A stretch of DNA of 64,000 nt from FEN-299 sp963727765 (GCA_963727765.1 CAVSGZ010000007.1:496001-560000); one strand, 5' to 3'. Numbered from the stretch's first letter, positions 17,891-26,249 are shown. Notes: generated by a model not told the origin, from the sequence alone. Numbers and translations: made by a program.

Positions 17891-18321
17891 CTACGCCGTG
17901 CCCTCGGCCGGCGTGACGTGCAGCTCGGCGATCTGCGTGCCGCTGACGCTGTTCGCGTCGAGGCAGCTCACCGCCGCGCCGTACCGGACCGCCCAGATCG
18001 ACTCGCACGTGCTTGAGCTCCCGCGCTTCACGACGACGCGCAGGTACCGCAAGGTCGGCCGGGCGATTTCGCAGAATCGAGATCCTCGTCGGACGCGCCC
18101 GACACGACCTTGCTGTCCGCCAGGTCGGCCATCGTGCCGCCGGCCGGGTCGATGTCCTGCTGGACCACCAGGTAGTTGTTTGCGTTCGCGACGCTGAGCG
18201 ACGTCACGAAGACGACGCCCTGGTAGCCGGCCATGTCCAGGATCGCCGAGGTGACGTCGGCGGTCCCGGCGGTCGTGTGGTCGGCGAGCTTGGTGAAGAC
18301 GGCGTGCTGTAAGAGGTTCAT
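17891..18321 (-). CDS. Phage virion-like protein downstream of the capsid (frame-broken)
   Basis: The ATG at 18321 is 10 nt after the capsid stop. The N-terminal part (MNLLQHAVFTKLADHTTAGT ... LDMAGYQGVVFVTSL) and a C-terminal part in another frame (YLRVVVKRGSSSTCESIWAV ... IAELHVTPAEGTA) resemble the roughly 140-residue proteins that often follow HK97 capsid genes in siphophages. The frame changes between 18050 and 18075. The length is one short of, or two over, a multiple of three. Extra bases at GATTC (about 18074) and GGTACC (about 18053) would restore one frame; a single lost base also would. Probably a head decoration or head-tail joining protein, by position. Confidence 0.6.
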
Positions 18322-18330
18322 GTTCGCCCC

Positions 18331-19507
18331 CTACCCGGCCGCCAGGCCCGCGATGATCTCCACCGCGCCCGCGTTGAGGATGCCCAGACCCGCGAAGCGC
18401 GCCGTCGCGCGCACGAGCACGCTGTCGTAGTCGCTCTTCGAGTACGGGTCGAGGAACAGGTTGATCTCGAGGCGCCGACCGACCACGAGCTGCGCCGGGT
18501 CGACCACCGCCAGCCAGGACTTCGTCGCGCCGCCGACGTCCTCGGTGATGGAGATCTGCGAGCTCGTGACGATCGGCAGCCCGAAGAGGCTCGGCGCCGG
18601 CGAGTTCGCCAGGTTCGGCACGAGGTAGTAATTCGCGTCGCCGCCCTTCGCCTTGATCAACTGCCCGGCCGTGCGCGGATGGCAGACAATCACCTTCGGG
18701 TCGGCGTTGTTCGTCTTGCAGCGCGTGATCGCGTCCAGCACGTTGTCGGGCGTGACCACCGCGCCGCTGCCGCTGCCGAGTGTCGTCACGGTCGGCCCGG
18801 TCAGCCGCCGCAGGCCCGTGAGCTCGGCACCGGCGCCGGTGCCCTCGAGCAGCTCGTAATCGAGCTTGGCCGACATCGTCTTGAGCAGGTCCATCTCGAC
18901 GAACTGCCGCAGGTTCCCGCTGGCGTCCGCCATCACCTCGTTCGAGGCCTGGACCAACGCCCCCAGCTTCTTGGCCGTGAGCGTGAGCTGCGCCAGCGTG
19001 AGGTCACTGGCCGAGAATCTGCGCGCCCTCACCGACCATAGCGGCCGTCGCGCTCGCCGAGAGCCTCGGCATGAGCATCGTCGTGCTCGCCATCGTCACC
19101 GACTGGAGGCCCGGGAGCCTCAGCATGACCGTCGCCGCGCGGAGCCTGTCGTAGATTTGCTGCGACATCTCCGGGTTCACGTCGAAGCCGCCCTGGGCGT
19201 CGACGCCGAGCGAGAGCGCGCGGGACTCCTGCAGCGTCGGCAGCCATCGCTTCGACGGCCCACCGGCGTCCTCGCCGGGCTCCATGAACCGCCGCGACTC
19301 GGGGATCGTCTGGCGAGCCTCGGCGTCCGCCCGCTCGTCGCGCTCGAGTTCCTCGCCGATGGTCTTGATCTCCTCGCGCATCTCCACGATCTTGTCGGAG
19401 TCGTCCTTGGACAGCGCCTTGCCGTCCTTCGTGCGCTCGTCGAGGAACGCCCGGGCCGCCGCGATGAGCGTGGCGCGCTTCGCCTTCAACTGTTCCGTCG
19501 TCAACAT
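18331..19507 (-). CDS. HK97-family major capsid protein (one frame break)
   Basis: Starts MLTTEQLKAKRATLIAAARA at ATG 19507, with AGGGGGT upstream. The first 100 residues form the charged coiled-coil delta domain (scaffold). GVDAQGGFDVNPEMSQQIYD and TMLMPRLSASATAAMVGEGA follow, then in another frame DLTLAQLTLTAKKLGALVQA and the P-domain/E-loop region to AGAVEIIAGLAAG. Removing one base at 19016-19017 joins the parts as GEGAQISASDLTLAQ, giving 391 residues, normal for HK97 gp5. The delta domain is normally cut by a prohead protease, which the element lacks, so a helper protease would be needed. Confidence 0.85.
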
Positions 19508-19812
19508 GGGGTACCCCCTGTCGGCTTTCGCCGACACGTATGCGTTGTCTTGAAGGATGCCCGGATCGGAAGGCGCGCCGTCTCGGCGCTCGCTGGCGCT
19601 CTCGACGCGTAACCGACCGCGGAGCCGCTGTGACCGAGGCCGCCGGTGACGTGCAACTTCCGCCGTCGGTGGCGTGCGCTCGCGCCGTCGATGGGGCCTC
19701 TGGGGCCCTCCACGACGTGTGAGAAGAAAGCCGGCCGGGGCCTCGAGGGCCTCTCACGCGCGGGCGCGCGTCGGCGAGCTCGAAACGATCATAGCACATC
19801 CACGCGGCCACC
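19508..19812 (-). other. Gene-free stretch upstream of the capsid gene
   Basis: 305 nt without a convincing gene; the minus-strand frame through it has no family similarity and runs into the capsid gene out of frame. It holds an extended -10-like TGCTATGAT at 19796-19788 (minus strand) and a loose GC-rich inverted repeat (CGTGTGAGA near 19716, TCTCACGCG near 19752). It is probably the promoter and leader of the structural genes. Confidence 0.5.
19788..19796 (-). promoter_or_regulatory. Extended -10 promoter candidate for capsid genes
   Basis: The minus strand reads TGCTATGAT, an extended -10 (TGn + TATGAT), about 280 nt before the capsid ATG. No -35 is evident, as expected for extended -10 promoters. 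If active it would let capsid genes be expressed apart from the replication genes. Confidence 0.35.
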
Positions 19813-20100
19813 TCAGTGGGTCCGCTCGCCCGCGGGGCGATCGAGGATGTCGAGCCCGAACATCGGCGTGGCAGGATCGATGCCGATGATCGCCACCGGC
19901 TCGATCTGGTGCGTCTCGGGGTCGGTCACACCGACCGAGAGCATCCGCGTCTCATCGTCGAAGACGATCCGGCATGGACGTGTTTTGACGAGCGCCAAGT
20001 CGGCCGGCGAGAGCGCCACTTCGCTCAGCTCGTGAAGAGAGATCAGCATCTTCGCCACGAGTGCCTTCTGTCGGGTCTGCCGTTCTTCAGTCGTCATCAT
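19813..20100 (-). CDS. Small element protein of unknown function
   Basis: 95 residues (MMTTEERQTRQKALVAKMLI ...), acidic and partly helical with a beta-rich middle (CRIVFDDETRMLSVGVTD). It overlaps the end of the preceding gene by 14 nt, supporting translation as part of the same operon. No family recognised. Confidence 0.55.
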   Translation of the reverse strand: MMTTEERQTRQKALVAKMLISLHELSEVALSPADLALVKTRPCRIVFDDETRMLSVGVTDPETHQIEPVAIIGIDPATPMFGLDILDRPAGERTH

Positions 20101-20812
20101 CGTCTCCTGGCGCGTTGGCGTCCTGCTCGCGGTTGTCCACCGGCTTCTCGCTGGAACCTCCTGTGGGCCCCCACAGGAAGGTGTCGGGTTGCACCACCTC
20201 CGGCGCGAAGTCCGCGGCCGTCAGGCGCTGCGCCTCGCCTGGGAGCAGCAGGTTGTGCCGGCGAAGGTAGTCGGCCTGGGATTCGTAGACCGGCGGGTCG
20301 TCCGGGTCGATCGGCTGCCCCGCGAAGGGCCCAAGGCATCGCCCGATCCCGCGGGCGTAGATCAAGCGCCCCTCCGGGCTGGTGAAGATTCGGATGTCAT
20401 CCGCCGTGATGAATTTGATCGGGCGGCCGGCCGTGAACTCGGGACGGCCGGCCAGCACGTCATGCCGCGCGGTGCCGACGCCGCCGAGCCGGCGCCGCGG
20501 CTCGGCCAGCGCCTCGAGTTCAGCGTTGCCCTCGGCGCGACACCAGGCCGGGAGCTCCGCGCGCGCCCACCGTGGCGCGTCGAATCGCCACCAGCAAAAC
20601 GGTCGCGTGCCGGGTCGCTCGCACATCCACCGCGCGAGCAGCCCCTCGCGTGCCGCCGCCCAATCGGCCGTCACCCCCGCGTCGTCGGGGCCCGTCTTGC
20701 CGAAGACTTCCCAGAAGGCCCGGCCGTCATCTGGGAACTCGCCGAAGAGCATGTAGTTTTTGAGACCCTCTGCGGTCGCCGAGTCGACCGATTGCCGATT
20801 TCGTCGAAGCAT
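20087..20812 (-). CDS. Element protein between small terminase and capsid, unknown function
   Basis: 241 residues, starting one base before the terminase gene ends. Rich in Trp, Arg and Pro, with FCWWRFDAPRWARAELPAWC and the segment PVYESQADYLRRHNLLLPGE, which recurs in my recollection in phage proteins encoded next to P27 terminases. The C-terminus is acidic (PGDDDDD). It may recognise DNA or adapt packaging, but this is inferred from position only. Confidence 0.6.
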   Translation of the reverse strand: MLRRNRQSVDSATAEGLKNYMLFGEFPDDGRAFWEVFGKTGPDDAGVTADWAAAREGLLARWMCERPGTRPFCWWRFDAPRWARAELPAWCRAEGNAELEALAEPRRRLGGVGTARHDVLAGRPEFTAGRPIKFITADDIRIFTSPEGRLIYARGIGRCLGPFAGQPIDPDDPPVYESQADYLRRHNLLLPGEAQRLTAADFAPEVVQPDTFLWGPTGGSSEKPVDNREQDANAPGDDDDD

Positions 20813-20813
20813 G

Positions 20814-21260
20814 TCACCCCTCCGGTTCGATCTCGAGTTCCCTCAGGACGCTGATTAGTTCGTTCTCGATCTGTCGCAAGTGTCGGACCAGCGGATTGAG
20901 ATACTTCCGGCCACCGCCGCTGTAAAGCACCGCGCCGCCTTTCGCCAGGTCGCGGCGGGTGACCGCCGCGTCATCGATGAGCGTGGCGCCGAGCCGGAGT
21001 AGCGCCGTCGCGGAAGCGTCCACAGCCGCGTTTTGCCGGCCGAGCTCGAGCCACTTGTCCGCGAGAAATTGGCGGCCCGGGTCGTCGAGCCCCTCGAGCA
21101 GTTTCGGAGGAATCGGGCCCAGGACAGCCGGCGCCGCGGACGCCGCCGCCCGGGAGGCCGCCAGGCGAGCGCCATGCCGGTCGGCCCTGAATGTTCCCCG
21201 GGCCAAATGCAGCGCGATTGGAAGGGGTTTTCGGCCGGATCGCCCTGGCTTCCCACTCAC
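20814..21260 (-). CDS. Phage terminase small subunit, P27 family
   Basis: 148 residues from the GTG at 21260, chosen because a full AGGAGG lies 4 nt upstream on the minus strand. The start VSGKPGRSGRKPLPIALHLA followed by RGTFRADRHG matches the P27 small-terminase motif (basic GRKP then RGTxRxDRH). A helical oligomerisation region follows (FLADKWLELGRQNAAVDASA ... HLRQIENELISVLREL). Small terminases recognise the packaging site. No large subunit is encoded in the element, so this protein would have to direct a helper large terminase to the element's DNA. An upstream in-frame extension to 21344 is rejected. Confidence 0.78.
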   Translation of the reverse strand: MSGKPGRSGRKPLPIALHLARGTFRADRHGARLAASRAAASAAPAVLGPIPPKLLEGLDDPGRQFLADKWLELGRQNAAVDASATALLRLGATLIDDAAVTRRDLAKGGAVLYSGGGRKYLNPLVRHLRQIENELISVLRELEIEPEG

Positions 21261-21667
21261 ATGTCCTCCTAATATTTGCCTTTTCCGTTTTGTGCCATTC
21301 TGCGAGCGCGAGGGCCTGTCCGGTTTTCCGGCCCGACGCGCCAAAGATTTCGACCCCCTATCCGCTCGAACGTCCCCACCCGCCGTCCTCGCGGTTCGTC
21401 TTGCGGCTGTGGCGCCCGTGCGCCTCTGCCACGAGCCGGCGCGCCGACGCGGGGAGCCGGTTCGTAACGGGGCCGGTGACGGCCCTGTTGCCTCCCGGTT
21501 TCCCCAAAGTGAGACCGACTAATACCCCCCGAACAGGTGGTCCACGGTGACGGGTGTGACAGGTTTGGAGTCAATTCTGGTTTTTCTGTACTTCGTCTCT
21601 CGTAAGGAAAAAACATGAAACTACCCCTCAACCTGTCACCGACCGCATAAACATTGGTCCAAACCTG
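21261..21667. other. Gene-free stretch between primase and small terminase
   Basis: 407 nt without a confident gene. The middle (21570-21660) is noticeably richer in A and T than its surroundings, with runs TTTTT and AAAAAA. It carries the GTGACAGGTTTGGA-type repeats described at 21556-21672. A minus-strand open frame (21269-21631) covers it but has atypical codon use and no similarity. Confidence 0.55.
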
Positions 21668-21672
21668 TCACC
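21556..21672. repeat. Inverted/direct repeats, candidate replication origin or operator
   Basis: GTGACAGGTTTGGA at 21556-21569 is matched exactly in inverted orientation by TCCAAACCTGTCAC at 21658-21671. A third copy of the core, AACCTGTCACC, is at 21630-21640, a direct repeat of 21662-21672. The repeats flank the AT-richer segment and the outer one overlaps the primase stop codon. Repeats around an AT-rich core beside the primase gene are the usual layout of P4/SaPI-type satellite origins. Confidence 0.55.
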
Positions 21673-23052
21673 AATCCCGGCGCGCGAGGCCAAGAAACGC
21701 CCTCCGCAGCCGTCCGGCCCCTCGTTGCAGCCGGTCGTTGGCCTTCCGCCCGAACAACGTCGCCGAGAACCGTTCCCGCACGCCATACCCCTGAGCGTTC
21801 GCCCACTTCTCGTAGTGGTCGAACAGATCCTTGAAGGCCACCACGGCATCCGGGTCGGGCTCGGTCGCCTCATCCAGGAACCGGCCGAAGTGATCCGAGT
21901 CTTCGCGGTAGGCCGACGTGGCCTCGGTGACGATGGGCGGTGTGGACAGGCCCCGCTCTTGCCACGCCAGGCAGCCACGAACGAGCCACGCGAGAATACC
22001 GGGCGCCTCCTCGTGCAGGGTGGCCCCCAGTGTCGGGATCGGGCTGGAAGGTCCGCACAAAGGGAATGAGCCGCACTCGGCGCCAGAACGCAAACGAGTC
22101 GTCACGCACGACGGGCTTGTGATTGAACGCCAGCCAGATCTTGCCGACCGGCTGGAAGGTGAAGTACTCGCCGTGGAGGAACCGAGCCGTGCAGGCATCG
22201 CCTCCGGTCAGGCTCTTGATCCGGGCCTCGTTCAACCGCGTCCCATCGTTCGTCTCGCTGGCGAGGATGAACCGCCGGCCGGCGAGGGCCGCCAGGTCGT
22301 TCGGGATCGAGGCGCGCTGGTTTAGCTCGACCACGCTGAACGGCATGTCGTACGCGTAGTCGCCGACGGCGTTCGCAATCGCGCGGAGGCTCGTGCTCTT
22401 CCCGTTGGCGCCGCCCGCGTAGCCGCCGAAGAGCGCCTGCTCCGTGGTGACGCCGGTGATCGAGTAGCCGAAGGCCAACCACACAAACTCGGCCAGGGCG
22501 GGATCGGGGAACCACTCGCGAATCGCCTGCTCCCACCGCGGACACCGCGCCTCGGGGTCGAAACCCACGGCGGTCTGCATCGTGATCCGATCCTCGGGGC
22601 GGCCATCGCGGAGGTCGCCGGTTCGCAGATCCACCACACCGGTCGGCGTCCCGAGCAGCAAGGGGTCGGCGTCCACCGGTCGCCGTCGTCGGCGACCGGG
22701 CACAGACACTTCACGAGATTCAGCATCGCCTGCAGCTTGGCCAGGCGGTCGAAACCCATCGACCACTTGATCGTGTCGTCGCGCCGGAAGGCGTCGAGAG
22801 GTCCACAGCCTCGTGCTGCCAGCGCCGCACGGCCGCTCGCGCCAGGCGGATGACTTCGCCGCTCGTGTCGGGCGCCCAGTGATGATCGCGGAAGATCACC
22901 CACTGGTTCCGCGGGTGAATGAACTTCAGATCGTGCGCGTGGTCCGCCGCGAACCGCTCGGCGCCGCCGGCCTCGGTGAGTCGGTGCTCGAGCGGGACGC
23001 GCGACACCTGATCGCCGAAGTTCGGCTGCGGTTGGCGGACTCGCCGACTCAT
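21668..23052 (-). CDS. Phage/plasmid primase-helicase, D5/P4-like (frame-broken)
   Basis: Starts MSRRVRQPQPNFGDQVSRVP at ATG 23052 and ends GLARRDW at 21668; about 460 residues once three frame breaks are joined. Recognisable parts: RNQWVIFRDHHW (D5 N-terminal region), PLLLGTPTGVVDLRTGDLRD, the helicase Walker A GGYAGGANGKSTSL, FILASETNDGTRLNEARIKS and KIWLAFNHKPVV with the conserved Asn-His (sensor/Walker B region). The breaks lie near 22798, 22683 and 22050; the first two need lost bases (or two extra), the last one extra base. It would unwind and prime the element's own origin, giving helper-independent replication. Confidence 0.75.
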
Positions 23053-23365
23053 GCGACACGCTCGCAGTCGGCGCGCATCGTTCGCGCTGGTGCTCGCGTC
23101 GGTCCAGTTCGTCCCGCCAGTCCTCGAAGATGTCGAGTCGGGCATGGATGAGCATCGCGTCCCAGTCGCCGGGCCGCCCAGGCTCGTCAGCCAGGCGCCG
23201 CCAGTTCCGCGCGATCGCCGTCGCCGCGTAGGTCGTCAACCAAGCCAGGTAGTCGAGCCGGCACGCGCCGAGCAGCTCCAGCGCCTCGATCGTGCGCCGG
23301 GCGTCGGCCAGCTCGCGCACCTTCTCAGCCAGGACGCGCGCCAGGGGATTGTCGAGAGCGGTCAT
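23049..23365 (-). CDS. Small helical element protein upstream of the primase
   Basis: Starts MTALDNPLARVLAEKVRELA at ATG 23365, overlapping the preceding stop (ATGA). About 105 residues, mostly helical, with DWDAMLIHARLDIFEDWRDE near the end. The open frame runs on far into the primase, but the DNA there is used by the primase in another frame. If one base is out of place near 23065-23075, it ends at the TGA overlapping the primase ATG (ATGA at 23052-23049), the junction style of its neighbours. The C-terminus is therefore uncertain. No family recognised. Confidence 0.5.
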
Positions 23366-23565
23366 CGCGTCGCCTCGATGATTGCCGCGGCCAGGTCGCG
23401 CGCCACGTCCTCGCGGACGGCCAGCGCCGCGGTGTGGCTGGCCAGGTGCTCGAGCAGTACCTTGCGCTCGTCGTCGACCACGACGTCACTGTCGAGCAAG
23501 CTGTCGCGGAGGATTCGCACACGATCGAGAACGTCGGTGCGTGCTACACTTTGTCGGTCGGTCAC
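23362..23565 (-). CDS. Small element protein of unknown function
   Basis: 67 residues (MTDRQSVARTDVLDRVRILR ... ARDLAAAIIEATR), helical, its TGA overlapping the next ATG. The tight overlap supports translation. No family recognised. Confidence 0.55.
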   Translation of the reverse strand: MTDRQSVARTDVLDRVRILRDSLLDSDVVVDDERKVLLEHLASHTAALAVREDVARDLAAAIIEATR

Positions 23566-23632
23566 AAGCTCTCCCTTGTGGCGACTGCGCCCGGTTCGAG
23601 TGCCTGCTCGCGCCGGGCGTTCGCGCGTACAG

Positions 23633-23869
23633 CTACGCTGCGTCCCTGGTCCGGTGGACGTGGGCGTTGAGCCAGGCGTCGAGGTCGGCGAGCCGGTAGC
23701 CGATGGCGCGGGTGGAGAGCTGCACCCAAGCGGGTCCGCGATCGTGCATCCGGGCGATGCGGAGGAACGATCGCGAGCGGGAGAGATACCGCGCCGCGTC
23801 TTTCTCCGTGATGACGTTGTGCAGTTCGGGACGGATGTTGGCGGGTTGTGGCGGCGCTGCGTGCTTCAT
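23633..23869 (-). CDS. AlpA/excisionase-like helix-turn-helix protein
   Basis: 78 residues from the ATG at 23869 (MKHAAPPQPANIRPELHNVI). The core VITEKDAARYLSRSRSFLRI and the end YRLADLDAWLNAHV fit the MerR-like winged helix of AlpA and Xis proteins (x-E-x-A-x-x-L-x-x-S then R-x-x-x-D-x-x-x-W). In satellites AlpA-type proteins control integrase or excise the element. The upstream in-frame extension to 24025 is antisense-like noise. Confidence 0.72.
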   Translation of the reverse strand: MKHAAPPQPANIRPELHNVITEKDAARYLSRSRSFLRIARMHDRGPAWVQLSTRAIGYRLADLDAWLNAHVHRTRDAA

Positions 23870-23909
23870 GCAGAGAGCATGAACGCGAGCACGGGACCGT
23901 GTTACTTCG

Positions 23910-24701
23910 CTATCGGCCCTTCGGCAGACCCTCGATATTGCGGTAGAGAGACAGGAACCTGACCACCCTCGCCACGTCCCTGAACAGGTCAACGGGCACG
24001 CCGCAGCCCGCGGCCTCATACGCAATCGCCAACGTCTTGGCGAAAATGCCGTCTGCGCTCTTCATAATGGGCAGCCTCGCGAGGGTGAAGCGTTCGCCGA
24101 GATCAAGTGCGATGGCTTCCCGATCCTCGGCCGTTTTGCGCCCCGGTTTGCCGAAACTCTGATGCCGGTAGGTGGTCAGCCGTTTTTCGATGCGGTCGAG
24201 ACTCGCTTGAAGGGCCTCTATCTCTTGCCGCCGCTCCTCCAGCCACGTGGTCTGCCGGCTCAAGTAATCACGCCATGCGCGCGTGCGCTGTTCGCTGAAG
24301 GGATCGTCTCTGGCGTTCGCCTTCTCCAGGGCCACGCGCTGGTCGCGTAGCCAGTCCTCCTCGTCGAACGCACCAGCAAAGCTGGCAAGCATGCAGTCAG
24401 CGCCATCGAGGGCCTCGAGTGCGGCCCGGCACGATTTAGTAGCCGCGCGCAGGCGCCGGATCTTGCCTGCGAGGGCTTGATACATTTGCGGAAGCCTCAG
24501 TCCGTTTCGTTCCTGCCGCGCGTGGATGACGACGAGTATCAGAGCCGGGACGAACTTCGGATAGTCGCCGCCAAGGATACCCATGAGGGCCCTACGCTGG
24601 CCGGCATCGAAGACAATTGAGATGTCGGTGTCTGCGAGGATTCGCCTGTCCGCCTCGTCGTCATCCACGCGAGCACGTTCCAGTTCGCCTGTTGCAGCCA
24701 T
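23910..24701 (-). CDS. Coiled-coil protein coupled to the integrase, unknown function
   Basis: 263 residues from the ATG at 24701, which overlaps the integrase stop (TAATG), so the two are translationally coupled. The middle is a long charged helix (LSRQTTWLEERRQEIEALQA SLDRIEKRLTTY, written as two segments) and the C-terminus is hydrophobic-helical (DLFRDVARVVRFLSLYRNIE). No catalytic motif or family recognised. Coupling to integrase suggests a role in recombination control or an accessory function such as phage interference, but nothing in the sequence decides this. Confidence 0.6.
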   Translation of the reverse strand: MAATGELERARVDDDEADRRILADTDISIVFDAGQRRALMGILGGDYPKFVPALILVVIHARQERNGLRLPQMYQALAGKIRRLRAATKSCRAALEALDGADCMLASFAGAFDEEDWLRDQRVALEKANARDDPFSEQRTRAWRDYLSRQTTWLEERRQEIEALQASLDRIEKRLTTYRHQSFGKPGRKTAEDREAIALDLGERFTLARLPIMKSADGIFAKTLAIAYEAAGCGVPVDLFRDVARVVRFLSLYRNIEGLPKGR

Positions 24702-25900
24702 TACGCACCCCCCAGCTTCGCCACGGCCGCCGCCAAGTTCTCCGGGGCCAAGTGGGCGTACCGCAACGTCAGCGCGAAGTCGGAATGGCCGAGCAGCGCG
24801 CGGACGCTGGCGAGATCCACGCCGGCCTGGACGAGCTTCGAGGCGAAGTGGTGTCGGAGGTCGTGCAGTCGAAACTTCGTAATCCCCGCGTTGTCGAGCA
24901 ACGTGGACCACGCCGTTTTCAGCGTCGTCATCTTCGCGCCGGCCTCGTCGCTGGGGAACACGCGGTCTGCGACCGCGCCGGTCTGCCAGGCTTTCAAGGC
25001 GTCGTGCGCCTCGGTGTTGAGCGGGATATGCCGCGTGCGTCCGCTCTTGGCGCCTTCGCCGCGCACCGTCAGGACACGGCCCACGAGATCCACGTCCTGC
25101 CAGGTCAGGTTGAAGAGTTCCCCGCGCCGACAGCCGGTGTTCATCGCCAGCAGGACGAACGGGGTCAGGTGGTCGGTGTAGGTGCCGAAGTCGGGGAGCA
25201 GGAAATAGCCGCGTTGACGTCGCCAGTCGTTCGCGCTGGCCCGCGCCGCCCGTCGAGCGTTGTCGCGCGCCACGAGGGCGAGGCGCAGTCGGATCTCTTC
25301 GTCCACGTTCAGAAACCGCACCGTCGCCGAGCGGTCCTCTTGGGACTGCTTCACGCGCCGCAGGGGATGATCGGGCAGTAGGTTCCACGCGACCGCTTTC
25401 GAGAGCGCCGCCCGCAGCGCCGCCAGATCGCGATTGGCCGTCGCCTTCGTGACGTCCTTCAGTCGGGCCGTGCGCCACCGCTCCACGGCGAAGCCGGTGA
25501 TCTCGGTGAGCGGCTTGGCGCCGAACGGATCATCGAATTGTGCGTGCAGGCGCGCGAGCAGGGAAGGGGCGTGCTTCAGGTTCGCCCGCGCCCACGGCTC
25601 GTAATGCTTCTCGAGGAAGTCGGCGAAGGTTGCGGCCGTCTTCTTCGCCTTCTCAGCGATCGGGTCCGCGCCGTCGGCGACGTGGCCGAAAACCCCGCGC
25701 GCCAACTCGCGCGCCTTCTCCGGCTTCAGGTCGGCCACGCGGCCGAGCGTGTACCACTTCCCGCGGCCCAGGCTGACCAGATACGAGTGCTTGCCGCTCG
25801 GTCTGACCCGAAGCACCAGCCGTGGTTGTTTGTCGTCCCAGACGTCGTAGGAGCCCTTGGCGAGGCCCTTCACGAGGTCCACCGTGATGGTCGCTTTCAT
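24701..25900 (-). CDS. Tyrosine integrase of the tRNA-Arg element
   Basis: 399 residues from the ATG at 25900, with GGAG upstream; the frame to 25978 is not needed. Domains: N-terminal DUF4102-like arm-binding part (VDLVKGLAKGSYDVWDDKQP RLVLRV), SAM-like core-binding domain (about 90-185), catalytic domain (about 195-395). Catalytic residues are all visible: R258 (TGCRRGEL), H346 and R349 (HDLRHHFAS), H372 (LGHSD) and nucleophile Y381 (RYAHL). It lies 167 nt from attR, the normal position, and should recombine the 45-bp tRNA-Arg core. Confidence 0.95.
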   Translation of the reverse strand: MKATITVDLVKGLAKGSYDVWDDKQPRLVLRVRPSGKHSYLVSLGRGKWYTLGRVADLKPEKARELARGVFGHVADGADPIAEKAKKTAATFADFLEKHYEPWARANLKHAPSLLARLHAQFDDPFGAKPLTEITGFAVERWRTARLKDVTKATANRDLAALRAALSKAVAWNLLPDHPLRRVKQSQEDRSATVRFLNVDEEIRLRLALVARDNARRAARASANDWRRQRGYFLLPDFGTYTDHLTPFVLLAMNTGCRRGELFNLTWQDVDLVGRVLTVRGEGAKSGRTRHIPLNTEAHDALKAWQTGAVADRVFPSDEAGAKMTTLKTAWSTLLDNAGITKFRLHDLRHHFASKLVQAGVDLASVRALLGHSDFALTLRYAHLAPENLAAAVAKLGGA

Positions 25901-26067
25901 GCGCCCTCCAAATCCTGGTGGTGCAATGGTGGTGCATGAGGCGTGAACTGACTGCACCACCAGAAAACCACGCCGCACCGATAACGCATTGTAAGCGCTT
26001 GAGACGACAGGCGCAAGCGGTATTTGTCGAATCTGCGTGGTTTCGACGTGTTTACGGTCGGAAGGCG

Positions 26068-26112
26068 TTCCTAAACCGGGGGTCGCGTGTTCGAGTCACG
26101 CCGGGCGCACCA
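26068..26112 (+). other. attR, 45-bp repeat of the tRNA-Arg 3' end
   Basis: An exact copy of 17131-17175 ending in CCA. It lacks the 5' half of the tRNA and is not a functional gene; it is the original chromosomal 3' end displaced by integration. An imperfect GC hairpin (26137-26175) ending CGTTCTTTG follows and may be the old terminator of the tRNA. Confidence 0.93.
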
Positions 26113-26249
26113 TTTCTAATCAATAAACACAGGCATGAATCGCAACGGCCCGGCAGAACAGCGCCAGGCCCGTTCTTTGACAGCGGACGAACGAGATTCC
26201 GGCTTGACACCTCGAAAAGCCCTCCGGCATGTTCGGGAGGTCTGGCTCC

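Larger units (their letters stand above)
17131..26067. mobile_element. Integrated phage-satellite-like element, about 8.9 kb
   Basis: Bounded by a 45-bp perfect direct repeat in tRNA-Arg(CCU), 8937 bp from repeat to repeat. All genes are on the minus strand, reading from attR: tyrosine integrase, coiled-coil protein, AlpA-type excisionase, two small proteins, D5-like primase, a gap with inverted repeats, P27 small terminase, two unknown proteins, HK97 capsid and three small proteins. There is no large terminase, portal, prohead protease, tail, lysis or repressor gene, although the ends are intact. It is therefore either a satellite that uses a helper phage for the missing parts or a deleted prophage. 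The satellite is favoured because the gene set is compact and has no recognisable remnants of the missing modules. Confidence 0.85.

Noticed and set aside
19029..19811. Minus-strand open frame spanning the gap upstream of the capsid
   Set aside because: It enters the capsid gene out of frame and has no recognisable domain; the gap holds promoter-like sequence instead.
21269..21631. Minus-strand open frame of up to 120 codons between primase and small terminase
   Set aside because: No homology, mixed codon use, TTG start without a ribosome-binding site, and it covers the repeat-rich candidate origin.
26068..26112. A second tRNA-Arg
   Set aside because: Only the 3' part (anticodon loop to CCA) is present; the 5' acceptor strand and D-arm are missing. 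It is attR.
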